Origin: Actinomycetota bacterium
GTDB lineage: Bacteria > Actinomycetota > Actinomycetes > S36-B12 > UBA10799
Direction: 5' to 3'
NCBI GenBank assembly: GCA_030837445.1
Contig: JAUPKM010000662.1
Location: forward strand, 1 to 10,267
Length of the DNA stretch: 10,267 nucleotides
The notes under the pieces were generated by a model that did no database searches, had not been told where the DNA came from, and saw only the letters and a program-made list of their open reading frames with translations. Of the stretch, positions 1 to 6,532 are shown piece by piece. The position numbers and the translations under genes are program-made. Numbering within the stretch: the stretch's first letter is position 1; each line of letters begins with the position of its first letter.

Positions 1-624
1 AAGATAGGCCCGCAGACGGGGCAGTTCATATCCCAATTGGTGCAGCCAGCCCCACACGAGCAGCAGGTTCAGCCAGCCGATCGCGGCTGGCGCCCCCCGG
101 GTTCGGGCGACGTCGACAGCCACGATGACGGCCAGCCAGACGCCGAGGGTGAGGCCCGGTCTGCTGCGCCAGCGCGTCGTCACCGGTGCGGCCGCCACCA
201 CCAACAGGTAGACCCCGGCGAACCAGAGCAACTGGGAGAGGAATCGACCCGCCGGCTGGGCTTGCTCCGAAATCAGCGTGAGCGGCAGCAGCACGACAGT
301 CCAGACCGAGCAGTAGACCAGCACCGGGGTGAGCAGCCGGCGGCTCCGGTGACGCAGGTAGTCGGGCGTCGACGAGCGGCTCAGCGAACCCGCGTTGGAG
401 ACTGCTCCGGCGGCGAAGAACAGTGGCAGCACCTGGAAGACCCAGGTAAGCAGGATCAAGCCTGGCGCCACCTCCAAGACGTTGACGGCGCTACCACCCG
501 GGGTGACGTGCCAGGCGAGGCTGTGGCCGATCACGACCACCACCAGCGCGAATGCTTTGACTGCATCCAACACCCGGTCCCGACCCGCGCTGGCAGCCGT
601 CACTCGCTCGGTGATTGAGGTCAT
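1..624 (-). CDS. Acyltransferase-3 family membrane acyltransferase, C-terminus cut off by the window edge
   Basis: This frame is open from an ATG at 624-622 to the left edge and gives 208 residues. The N-terminus reads AGRDRVLDAVKAFALVVVV followed by IGHS, with the His at residue 34. That arrangement is the hallmark start of acyltransferase-3 (PF01757-type) proteins, where this His belongs to the conserved acyl-transfer site. Further family signs are PLFFAAGAVSN (67-77), the basic YLRHRSRRLLTP loop (90-100) and LHQLGYEL (194-201). About six hydrophobic segments are visible, near 24-40, 54-75, 98-118, 128-147, 157-172 and 180-196. Family members are usually about 350-400 residues, so roughly half is present. 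Such enzymes O-acylate sugars of cell-surface polymers, and a role in modifying the neighbouring polysaccharide is inference. The gene is divergent from the rest. No good ribosome site precedes the ATG; a GTG at codon 8 is a weaker alternative. Confidence 0.85.
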   Translation of the reverse strand, partial: MTSITERVTAASAGRDRVLDAVKAFALVVVVIGHSLAWHVTPGGSAVNVLEVAPGLILLTWVFQVLPLFFAAGAVSNAGSLSRSSTPDYLRHRSRRLLTPVLVYCSVWTVVLLPLTLISEQAQPAGRFLSQLLWFAGVYLLVVAAAPVTTRWRSRPGLTLGVWLAVIVAVDVARTRGAPAAIGWLNLLLVWGWLHQLGYELPRLRAYL

Positions 625-666
625 GGTCGCAACGGCGTCGATACTGGGCGGACCATGACCGCATCG

Positions 667-697
667 TTTCACGACGTGCGAGTCGCTGGCTTAGAAT
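667..697 (+). promoter_or_regulatory. Possible sigma-70-type promoter for the metalloprotease lipoprotein gene
   Basis: TAGAAT at 692-697 fits the actinobacterial -10 pattern TAnnnT. A weak -35-like TTTCAC lies at 667-672, with a long 19-base spacer. The site sits in the 147-bp divergent region between the acyltransferase and the lipoprotein gene and would give a leader of about 70 bases. It is a pattern match only, and I found no equally clear match for the leftward gene. Confidence 0.3.
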
Positions 698-753
698 CGT
701 CTTCCATCGGACTCGATCCTGGCTGAACCCTGATAGTCGCCGGCGGTAGGTAC

Positions 754-760
754 AGGGAGG
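754..760 (+). promoter_or_regulatory. Shine-Dalgarno site that favours the ATG at 772 over the GTG at 760
   Basis: AGGGAGG at 754-760 is a strong anti-16S match 11 bases before the ATG at 772. An in-frame GTG at 760 overlaps this motif and has only a weak AGG (748-750) upstream. The ATG start also gives a compact lipoprotein signal peptide beginning MRRP. Confidence 0.5.
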
Positions 761-771
761 TGCACAGAAGG

Positions 772-2148
772 ATGCGACGACCTGCTTTTCTGCTGATCCC
801 CGCTGCGGCGCTGTTCGGTCTGACGCTCACCTCCTGTTCGGCGACCTCCGTGGCGGGGCCGACCCCGACCATGGCGGATGTCGGGACGCTGGGAATTCGG
901 TTCGGCTCCTTACCGGCTGGCGTACAGGCACAGGTGACCGTCTCCGGCCCGGACGGATACCTCAGTTCCACCGCCACGAACACCACCATCGAGAACCTGC
1001 CACCGGGGACCTACCGAGTGAGCGCCCTCACTGCGGCGACCGAGCGGGGTATCGCAGTCCCCACCGAGCCCACGGCCATGATCGAGGTACCAGCAGGTGG
1101 AGCCGCCGACGTCGTGTTCGAGTACACGTTCCGGGACTTCCACGCGACCTCGCCCGGGCCCCCACCAGACGACTCCACCGTCGGGCCCAACGGTGGAGAG
1201 GGCGGCGACCAGCCTGACGTCAGCACGATTCCGGGCCGACCGAGTGACTTCCGATTCACTGTCGGCAACCAGGCTATGCCGGTGCGGTGGAACCCCTGCC
1301 AGCCGATCAGTTGGGCGCTCACCACTGACGATGGTGGCGAGCAGCCCCGACTACAGGAGGCGTTCGCAAGAGCTTCGGCTGCAACCGGAATCACCTTCCA
1401 ACAGGCCGATCGGGCGGACCAGGCCCAGATCCCCGTCACTATTCGCTTCACCACCGGCGCGACCGTCGAGGGTGAGGGCGAGATGCGCTACAGCTACGTC
1501 AACAGCGGTTCGATCGTCGGCCGAAAAGTCGCCAACGAGGGGACCGTGGATGCCGTTCTCGGAGACTCGTCCACCGCTGCCCTGCGCAGCAATCTTTACC
1601 TGCACGAGATTGGTCACGTCCTCGGGTTGGCCCATGTCGACGCTACGGATGAGGTCATGCACTCGCCACTGAGCATCAGTTCGCCGTTGACCGAGTACTC
1701 CCTGGGTGATCTGGCGGGGTTGCGTCGGCTCGGCCGGGAAGCGGGCTGTCTCAATCCGCCGCCCCCGCTGCTCGATACCGTGGCCAGCGGAGCCAGGCGA
1801 CTCGATCGGCCAGCGATCCCGCAGATCGGCGGCGACCCTGGTCTGGTGCTACGTGCCGACCACAGTTTCACCTTCGGCTGGGCTTCGACACTGGCCGATC
1901 CTCCCACGCTGCAGACTCGGATTTTCCGGGTCGACCCCGCTCGAAGGGATGTCCAGGGTTTGGTGCCCATCCCGTTACCACTGGGTTTCCGGGGGGATCT
2001 GCCGGGCAAGACGGAGGTGACGGCACTGCTGGCGGGGGGTGCCGATTGTCAGGTCGGCGACCGCTACCGCATCGTCCAGCAGAACATCTTCGGCGCGACC
2101 ACCACTCCGGTGGCCCTCAGTTCGTGCAAGGTGGTGGCTGCGCGCTGA
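772..2148 (+). CDS. Secreted lipoprotein with N-terminal beta-sandwich and matrixin-like zinc metalloprotease domain
   Basis: This is a 458-residue protein that should be lipid-anchored on the outer face of the membrane and cleave protein substrates; the substrate is unknown. Residues 1-22 form a lipoprotein signal with lipobox LTSC (Cys22). Residues about 35-120 resemble a small beta-sandwich of the PEGA/carboxypeptidase-regulatory kind (VSGPDGYLSS, LPPGTYRVSA). A Pro/Gly/Asp-rich linker spans about 121-158. The catalytic domain opens with PVRWNPCQPI and carries HEIGHVLGLAH (278-288), the complete HExxHxxGxxH zinc site of metzincins, followed by a Met-turn candidate VMHS (Met296). Cys176 and Cys326 flank this domain and could form a disulfide. 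The last 130 residues have no motif I recognise and contain another Cys pair. The start could instead be the GTG at 760. The family call is strong; a link to polysaccharide export is inferred only from position. Confidence 0.88.
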   Translation: MRRPAFLLIPAAALFGLTLTSCSATSVAGPTPTMADVGTLGIRFGSLPAGVQAQVTVSGPDGYLSSTATNTTIENLPPGTYRVSALTAATERGIAVPTEPTAMIEVPAGGAADVVFEYTFRDFHATSPGPPPDDSTVGPNGGEGGDQPDVSTIPGRPSDFRFTVGNQAMPVRWNPCQPISWALTTDDGGEQPRLQEAFARASAATGITFQQADRADQAQIPVTIRFTTGATVEGEGEMRYSYVNSGSIVGRKVANEGTVDAVLGDSSTAALRSNLYLHEIGHVLGLAHVDATDEVMHSPLSISSPLTEYSLGDLAGLRRLGREAGCLNPPPPLLDTVASGARRLDRPAIPQIGGDPGLVLRADHSFTFGWASTLADPPTLQTRIFRVDPARRDVQGLVPIPLPLGFRGDLPGKTEVTALLAGGADCQVGDRYRIVQQNIFGATTTPVALSSCKVVAAR

Positions 2149-2213
2149 CGGCCGATCACTTTCGGTAACCAATGCGAGAATGGGCCTGCTCCGGTCCTGG
2201 GGGAACGGGCCAC

Positions 2214-2227
2214 CCCGCCCCGGCGGG
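2214..2227 (+). terminator. Weak GC-rich hairpin after the metalloprotease gene
   Basis: CCCGCC at 2214-2219 pairs with GGCGGG at 2222-2227. With the innermost pair opened this gives a 5-bp stem and a 4-base loop. It lies about 66 bases past the stop codon and has no following T-run. Terminators without a T-run occur in actinobacteria, but the stem is short. Confidence 0.2.
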
Positions 2228-2231
2228 CCTG

Positions 2232-2237
2232 CATAAT
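2232..2237 (+). promoter_or_regulatory. Possible -10 element upstream of the polysaccharide operon
   Basis: CATAAT matches five of six bases of TATAAT and stands out in very GC-rich surroundings. No recognisable -35 lies 16-19 bases upstream. It would give a leader of roughly 70 bases before the GTG at 2315. Confidence 0.25.
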
Positions 2238-2314
2238 GGTTGGGGCGTGGCATGTCCGGGCAAGGGTGACAGGCGCCACCGACGCGTCCAATCGAGCAGC
2301 AGAGGGGCCACACT

Positions 2315-3103
2315 GTGACCGATCCGCCAGCGGTCACCGACGACCGCGACAGCGGGCTGGGCTCGGCGAACCTCAGCGACCGTCCGGCCAGCCTCTGGGC
2401 CTCGATCGGCCAGTCCACCGCCCGTGGCATCTTGCCGGTGCTGGCGGTCGCTACCGTCCTCGGTGCGATCCTCGGCGCAGTGCTGATGTCGATGACCAGC
2501 AGCAGCTACAGCGCGACCGCCCTGGTGTCGGGGGCACCCGTCTCGTTCGACCCGAGCGCCATGTCCTCCGATACGGATACGACCTACGTCAAGACCGAGG
2601 TCGCGTATATCAACATCTACCAGGAGGACATTCGCGACGAGATTGAGCGGCGCACTGGCGCAGCCTCACAGCCCGCTGCTGCGAGCGTTCTGCCGGGGAC
2701 GACCATCCTGGCGTTCACCGGCAGCGGCGCGACACCGGCTGGCGCGGCCGCGGTGGCCAACGTCTCGGCGGAGACCTACGTGCAGTTGTGGCGCACCCGG
2801 GTGACCACCCAATTGCAGGAGTCGATCAACATCCTCACCAAGGAGTTGGCCTCCAACCCGTTGAACGCACCGCAGTTGGCTGCGCAACGGGCCGATCTGC
2901 TGACCCAGCTGGACGCTGCGAAGTCTCTCAGCCGACTCATCAAACCTGCGACTGCGGCCACCGCGGAGGAGACGTCGGTGGCCACCACCGGCGCCCTGCT
3001 CGGAGGTCTCGTCGGCGCCCTCGCGGGTTTGGGGGTGCTGTTGGTGGTCCGGCGGCGCAGGAATATCGGCCGCGGGGGACCGCGCTCAGGCGTGGACGAA
3101 TAG
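2315..3103 (+). CDS. Wzz/YveK-like polysaccharide chain-length determinant (co-polymerase) without a kinase domain
   Basis: This is a 262-residue protein with the Wzz layout: short cytoplasmic N-terminus, first membrane helix (about 39-60, GILPVLAVATVLGAILGAVL), an external domain of about 165 residues, a second helix (about 225-245) and a short basic tail (RRRR). SYSATALVSG just after the first helix is the usual first strand of a Wzz domain (Y/F-x-A-x-A-L). Residues about 155-208 are likely helical (LQESINILTKELASN, QRADLLTQLDAAKSLS), as in the stalk of these proteins. Family members control polymer length by oligomerising around the polymerase. The tail carries neither an ATPase domain nor a tyrosine, so any partner kinase must be separate. 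The GTG start has a good ribosome site, AGAGGGG, 7 bases upstream. The Wzz assignment rests on topology and context more than on sequence identity. Confidence 0.75.
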   Translation: MTDPPAVTDDRDSGLGSANLSDRPASLWASIGQSTARGILPVLAVATVLGAILGAVLMSMTSSSYSATALVSGAPVSFDPSAMSSDTDTTYVKTEVAYINIYQEDIRDEIERRTGAASQPAAASVLPGTTILAFTGSGATPAGAAAVANVSAETYVQLWRTRVTTQLQESINILTKELASNPLNAPQLAAQRADLLTQLDAAKSLSRLIKPATAATAEETSVATTGALLGGLVGALAGLGVLLVVRRRRNIGRGGPRSGVDE

Positions 3104-3109
3104 ACAGCG

Positions 3110-3133
3110 ACTAGGCAGACGTACTAGGCAGAC
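3110..3133 (+). repeat. Tandem 11-bp direct repeat upstream of the family 2 glycosyltransferase gene
   Basis: ACTAGGCAGAC occurs at 3110-3120 and again at 3123-3133, with GT between, so the period is 13 bases. The pair fills most of the 41-bp gap and its second copy runs into the ribosome site AGGGG (3134-3138). It may be a slippage duplication. An effect on translation is possible but unproven. Confidence 0.8.
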
Positions 3134-3144
3134 AGGGGTCCGCG

Positions 3145-4008
3145 ATGACCGATGGCGTGGCGCTATCAGTAATTGTCAGCACGATCGGACGACCCGACGA
3201 CCTGCGCCGGTTGATCGACTCGCTAATCGCCCAGGACCGCCGGGACGAGCTCGAATTGATCGTGGTGGATCAAAGCGAGGATGGCAGTTGTATCGCCCTG
3301 CTGGCCGCGTGGGACTTGCCGTTCGAATGCCGCTGGACCACCTCGGCCCGAGGTGTGTCGGTGGGCCGAAATGCCGGCGCGGCGTTGGCGGCGGGGTGGC
3401 TGTTCACCTTCCCGGACGACAACTGCTGGTATGCTCGGGACACCGTCAGCGCAGTGCTGGACCTGGTTCCGGAACGCGGCGCGCCGGATGCCATCAGCGG
3501 GATCCAGGTGACCGAGGACGGACAGCCGTCAATGCTGCGCTGGCCGGACAGCGCCCGGCCGATCACCCGCCGAAATGTGCAGTTGACGGCGATCGAAAGC
3601 ACCATCTTCTGCAAGCGCAGCCTGTTCGAATCGTTGACCGGGTTCGACGAGACGATGGGTGTCGGCTCACCGGGTCCGTTCCAGGCCGGCGAGGGCACCG
3701 ACCTGTTGCTGCGGGCTATAGCTGCCGGCGCGAGCGTGGAGTATGAACCGACCGTGCGAGTGATCCAGGATGACCCTCGCCGCGGCGACACGTCCGGTTT
3801 CGACAAGAAGATGGCTGGCTACGGTCGCGGGATCGGCCACCTCTACCGGCTTCACCACCTGCCAAAGTCGGAGATGGCCTACCTGATCGCGCGAAAAGTA
3901 GCCGCGGCAGGGGTCAGAACAGTGCGAGGGCGCCGGGACATCGCCCGCGCCGATCTGGCCTGGGCACGAGGTCTGGTGGCGGGGTACCGAATTCGGCCGC
4001 CGTCGTGA
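3145..4008 (+). CDS. Family 2 glycosyltransferase (GT-A fold)
   Basis: This is a 287-residue cytoplasmic enzyme that should transfer a sugar from a nucleotide-activated donor to the growing lipid-linked repeat unit. Family features are in order. ALSVIVSTIGRPDDLRRL (6-23) is the nucleotide-binding start. LIVVDQSEDGS (38-48) carries the conserved Asp. RGVSVGRNAGAALA (69-82) matches the family 'G.s.aRN.G' stretch. FPDDN (89-93) supplies the metal-binding DxD-type acidic pair. GEGTDLLLRAI (182-192) corresponds to the ED motif holding the catalytic base. No membrane helix is evident, so it is probably a peripheral enzyme. Donor and acceptor sugars cannot be read from sequence. The ATG at 3145 has AGGGG 6 bases upstream. 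The stop overlaps the next start by 4 bases. Confidence 0.9.
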   Translation: MTDGVALSVIVSTIGRPDDLRRLIDSLIAQDRRDELELIVVDQSEDGSCIALLAAWDLPFECRWTTSARGVSVGRNAGAALAAGWLFTFPDDNCWYARDTVSAVLDLVPERGAPDAISGIQVTEDGQPSMLRWPDSARPITRRNVQLTAIESTIFCKRSLFESLTGFDETMGVGSPGPFQAGEGTDLLLRAIAAGASVEYEPTVRVIQDDPRRGDTSGFDKKMAGYGRGIGHLYRLHHLPKSEMAYLIARKVAAAGVRTVRGRRDIARADLAWARGLVAGYRIRPPS

Positions 4009-5360
4009 CCGGAGCCGCTCCCTGGGCGACGGCGAAGGTCCGCGGCCGAGTGCCGATCCGGGGCCTCTGGTGGGTGTCCCCTACCGGGGCGGTGGCGCTG
4101 ATCGTGCCCGGCTCGCTGTACCTCGCCTGGCACTACTCCGATGCCGTCTATCGGGACGCATGGCGAACGCCGAAGGCACTGGAGTCGGGCACCGTCGCGC
4201 TGTTGTACGGCGGTGCGCTGGTGCTGATGATCGCCGCCCTGATCCCGCAGTTCGCCGCGCGCAAGTCGCTGTCGGCACCCTGGCCCGGCTTCACCACAAC
4301 TCAGCGGGCGTGGCTGCGGCGGATCTGTGGCTGGCTGTTCTGGGCGACCCTGTTCGGATATGCGGTGTTGTTCGCCGCTGCGATGGCGAGGGGTGCTACC
4401 CCGTCGGTAATCCTCACGGCCCTGATCGGACAGAGCAGTGGCGATGATCTGAAGGATGCCTTCGAACCCATCACCGGGATCACGTCCTTCACCCAGATGG
4501 GCATCGGCTTTGTCATCGTTGCCGCTCTCGTGTTGATCGGCGGACGTGACCGGAAGGTGCTGCTGCGGTTGCTGCTGGTGCTGTTCATGGCTCTCGTCCG
4601 AGCCTTCGCGGCGAGTGAGCGGTTGGCCATTCTGGAGCTGATCGTGCCTTTGATAGCGATCGGCGCCATGGCGGCCGTTGGCAGCCGGAAGGACTCGATT
4701 CGCGTTGCGCTGCGGTTCGCTCCGGCAGTCCTGATGCCGGCTGCCATCGCCCTCTTCGGCATTTTCGAATATTCCCGATCCTGGACCTTCTACCGGGCGC
4801 GCAGTTCCGGATCGTTCGTGGAATTCGCGATCGAAAGATTCGCCGGGTACTACGCCACGGCGTACAACAACGGGCAGTTGGCGCTGACCTATCAGAATCA
4901 GGAAGGGCATGTCCCTTACCGGAGTCTGCAGGGAATCTGGACTGCCCCCGGAGCCGAGCAACTCGGGCTGTACGACCGGCTCAACGGTGCCCCGGCGCCG
5001 GAGTTGAAGCCGATTTTCGTGATGTTCGGCAACCCTGAGTTCAACAATCCGTGTGGTATCTGTGATCCGTTTGTGGACTTCGGGCCGATCGGCGGGTTGA
5101 TCTTCCTCGGCTGTGCCGGCCTGATCGTCGGCATCCTCTACCTGCTGTTCACAAATGGGAACCCGGTGGGCCTGCTGGTCTACCCGCCGATGTTCACCGG
5201 ATTGCTCGAGTTGCCCCGCTACCTGTATTGGACCCAAGGCAGGCTGCTGCCCACCTTGGTGGTGCTATCCGTGGTGGGATGGTGGTTGATGCGGGTCAAG
5301 GATCGTCCGTTGCCCACAGCCCGGGCCGGACCGAAGCGACAGCGGGTGGTGGCACAGTGA
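4005..5360 (+). CDS. Wzy-like polysaccharide repeat-unit polymerase (multi-pass membrane protein)
   Basis: This is a 451-residue protein with about ten hydrophobic segments, near 25-42, 64-81, 108-127, 163-178, 185-200, 207-225, 238-254, 361-382, 386-402 and 414-430. RAFAASERLAILELIVP (199-215) resembles the Arg-rich region found before a helix in O-antigen and oligosaccharide polymerases. A long external loop (about 256-360) follows, containing FAGYYATAYNNG (279-290) and NPEFNNPCGICDPFVDFG (343-360), then a Gly-rich helix. A central loop of this kind is typical of Wzy-type enzymes, which join repeat units on the outer face of the membrane. Wzy proteins diverge strongly, so the call rests on topology, these motifs and position between glycosyltransferase and flippase genes. 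The GTG start forms a GTGA overlap with the preceding stop, which suggests translational coupling. The loop holds an unusual CGIC pair (Cys350, Cys353). Confidence 0.75.
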   Translation: MTGAAPWATAKVRGRVPIRGLWWVSPTGAVALIVPGSLYLAWHYSDAVYRDAWRTPKALESGTVALLYGGALVLMIAALIPQFAARKSLSAPWPGFTTTQRAWLRRICGWLFWATLFGYAVLFAAAMARGATPSVILTALIGQSSGDDLKDAFEPITGITSFTQMGIGFVIVAALVLIGGRDRKVLLRLLLVLFMALVRAFAASERLAILELIVPLIAIGAMAAVGSRKDSIRVALRFAPAVLMPAAIALFGIFEYSRSWTFYRARSSGSFVEFAIERFAGYYATAYNNGQLALTYQNQEGHVPYRSLQGIWTAPGAEQLGLYDRLNGAPAPELKPIFVMFGNPEFNNPCGICDPFVDFGPIGGLIFLGCAGLIVGILYLLFTNGNPVGLLVYPPMFTGLLELPRYLYWTQGRLLPTLVVLSVVGWWLMRVKDRPLPTARAGPKRQRVVAQ

Positions 5361-6532
5361 ATCAGGGGATGGACGATCCGGTCGGGATGGTGCCGGGCCG
5401 ACCGCTTCGCTGGCTCTTGCTGGCCAGCCACGTGCCGGCTGGGGGTGGCGGCGGGGGCATGATCCGGTACGTCGTGGAGCTGGCTCGCGGTCTTCAGCGG
5501 ACCCCCGAGGTGGAGTTGCACGTGGTCGCCGATGAGGCCGCCGCATCCTGGTGGGCGGAGGAGTTGGATTCCCACGACCGGGTTCATCCGGTCCGGTCGC
5601 TGCCAGTGCCGGTAACCTCACTACTGGAGCGTCGAGGATGGGGCATGCCCACTTCACACACTTCCTTCGATGTGGTGCACGGGGCCAAGCATCTGCTGCC
5701 GCCCGAGAGTGGCGCGCTGAGGCTGCTGACAGTGCACGACATGTTGCCGCTGGATCGACCGTGGGATTTCGGTGCCGCCAAGCGGGCGCTGTTGCGGGGT
5801 CCGTATCTGCAGTCGGTTCGGGAGGCCGACGCGATCGTCTGCGTCAGCGCAGCCACCCGGGATCGGCTGTGCAACTACGTCCCGGCCGCCGCCGGTAAGT
5901 CACAGGTGGTGGGCCTGGCGGCCTCGAGTGCGCTGCTGAGCACGCCCAGCGTAGAGGTTGCGGCCCTGATCGGAGCTCGGTTCGCGCTGGTGGTCGGTGA
6001 CCAGTCGCCGCGGAAGAACCTGCCGTTGGTGATTGGTGCATGGCCCGAGGTGGTGGCGGCGGTACCGGACGCGGTGCTGGCGGTGGTCGGACCGCCCGGC
6101 TGGGGCACGACTGCGCTCGGCCCGGGCGTCGAACGGCTCCGGCGAGAGGGCTCGCTGCGGTTACTGGGCCATGTCGGTGATGGTGAACTGCGCTGGTGCT
6201 ACGAACACGCTCGAGTTGCGGCGATGCCCAGCCTGCTTGAAGGTTTCGGGCTGCCGGCGGTAGAGGCGAGGGCCTTTGGCGCCCCGTTGCTGACGTCTGA
6301 GGATCCCGCACTGGGCGAGGCTGCCGCTGGCCAAGCGCGAATCGTGTCGACCACCCGGCAAGATCTGTGGGCCGGTGCGTTGATCGAGGCGATGTCGGCG
6401 GATCGTGAACGGGCCTCCACGACCGCCTTGCTGGACCGAGATTGGGACGACGTGGCCCTCGAGACGGTGGCTGTCGCCCGGACTGCGTTGGCTGGTCGAT
6501 CGCCGCAGGGCCGTCGAAAGGACGCGTCATGA
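5357..6532 (+). CDS. Family 4 glycosyltransferase (GT-B fold), first of two
   Basis: This is a 391-residue enzyme predicted to add one sugar to the repeat unit at the inner membrane face. The N-terminal half has a Gly-rich acceptor-side loop (HVPAGGGGGGMIRYVVEL, six Gly at 29-34) and VHDMLPLDRP (126-135), a common family 4 segment. The C-terminal donor half has VVGDQSPRKNL (Arg219, Lys220, which contact the donor phosphates in this family) and EGFGLPAVE (295-303), the complete E-x7-E motif. I chose the GTG at 5357 because it overlaps the polymerase stop as GTGA, matching the junctions on either side. The frame stays open upstream to 5228, but that stretch lies inside the polymerase gene and reads as low-complexity sequence. 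ATGs at 5369 and 5387 are alternatives. Sugar specificity cannot be deduced. Confidence 0.9.
   Translation: MNQGMDDPVGMVPGRPLRWLLLASHVPAGGGGGGMIRYVVELARGLQRTPEVELHVVADEAAASWWAEELDSHDRVHPVRSLPVPVTSLLERRGWGMPTSHTSFDVVHGAKHLLPPESGALRLLTVHDMLPLDRPWDFGAAKRALLRGPYLQSVREADAIVCVSAATRDRLCNYVPAAAGKSQVVGLAASSALLSTPSVEVAALIGARFALVVGDQSPRKNLPLVIGAWPEVVAAVPDAVLAVVGPPGWGTTALGPGVERLRREGSLRLLGHVGDGELRWCYEHARVAAMPSLLEGFGLPAVEARAFGAPLLTSEDPALGEAAAGQARIVSTTRQDLWAGALIEAMSADRERASTTALLDRDWDDVALETVAVARTALAGRSPQGRRKDAS
6516..6522 (+). promoter_or_regulatory. Shine-Dalgarno site that fixes the start of the second family 4 glycosyltransferase
   Basis: GAAAGGA at 6516-6522 lies 6 bases before the ATG at 6529, whose ATGA overlaps the previous stop. 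This favours 6529 over the upstream in-frame ATG at 6442 and over the ATG at 6592 that begins MRVLHVAQ. Confidence 0.65.

Larger units (their letters stand above)
2149..2314. other. Intergenic region between the lipoprotein gene and the polysaccharide operon
   Basis: I see no gene in these 166 bases. They contain a small GC-rich palindrome, a direct repeat GGGCCTGC at 2182-2189 and 2225-2232, a -10-like CATAAT, and the ribosome site AGAGGGG (2301-2307) of the next gene. Transcription of the polysaccharide genes could begin here, or continue from the lipoprotein gene. Confidence 0.5.

Noticed and set aside
37..618. Long plus-strand open frame near the left edge
   Set aside because: It is antisense to the acyltransferase frame. 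Its product is an unstructured mix of Gln, Arg, His and Pro, whereas the minus-strand frame has clear family motifs and membrane helices.
3879..5237. 452-codon minus-strand open frame
   Set aside because: It lies opposite the glycosyltransferase and polymerase genes, and its product is low-complexity (rich in Gln, Arg, Gly and Pro) with no domain. Long antisense frames are common in high-GC DNA.
5228..5356. N-terminal extension of the first family 4 glycosyltransferase to an ATG at 5228
   Set aside because: The 43 extra codons lie within the polymerase gene and look like low-complexity shadow sequence. The GTG at 5357 makes the same 4-base overlap seen at neighbouring junctions.
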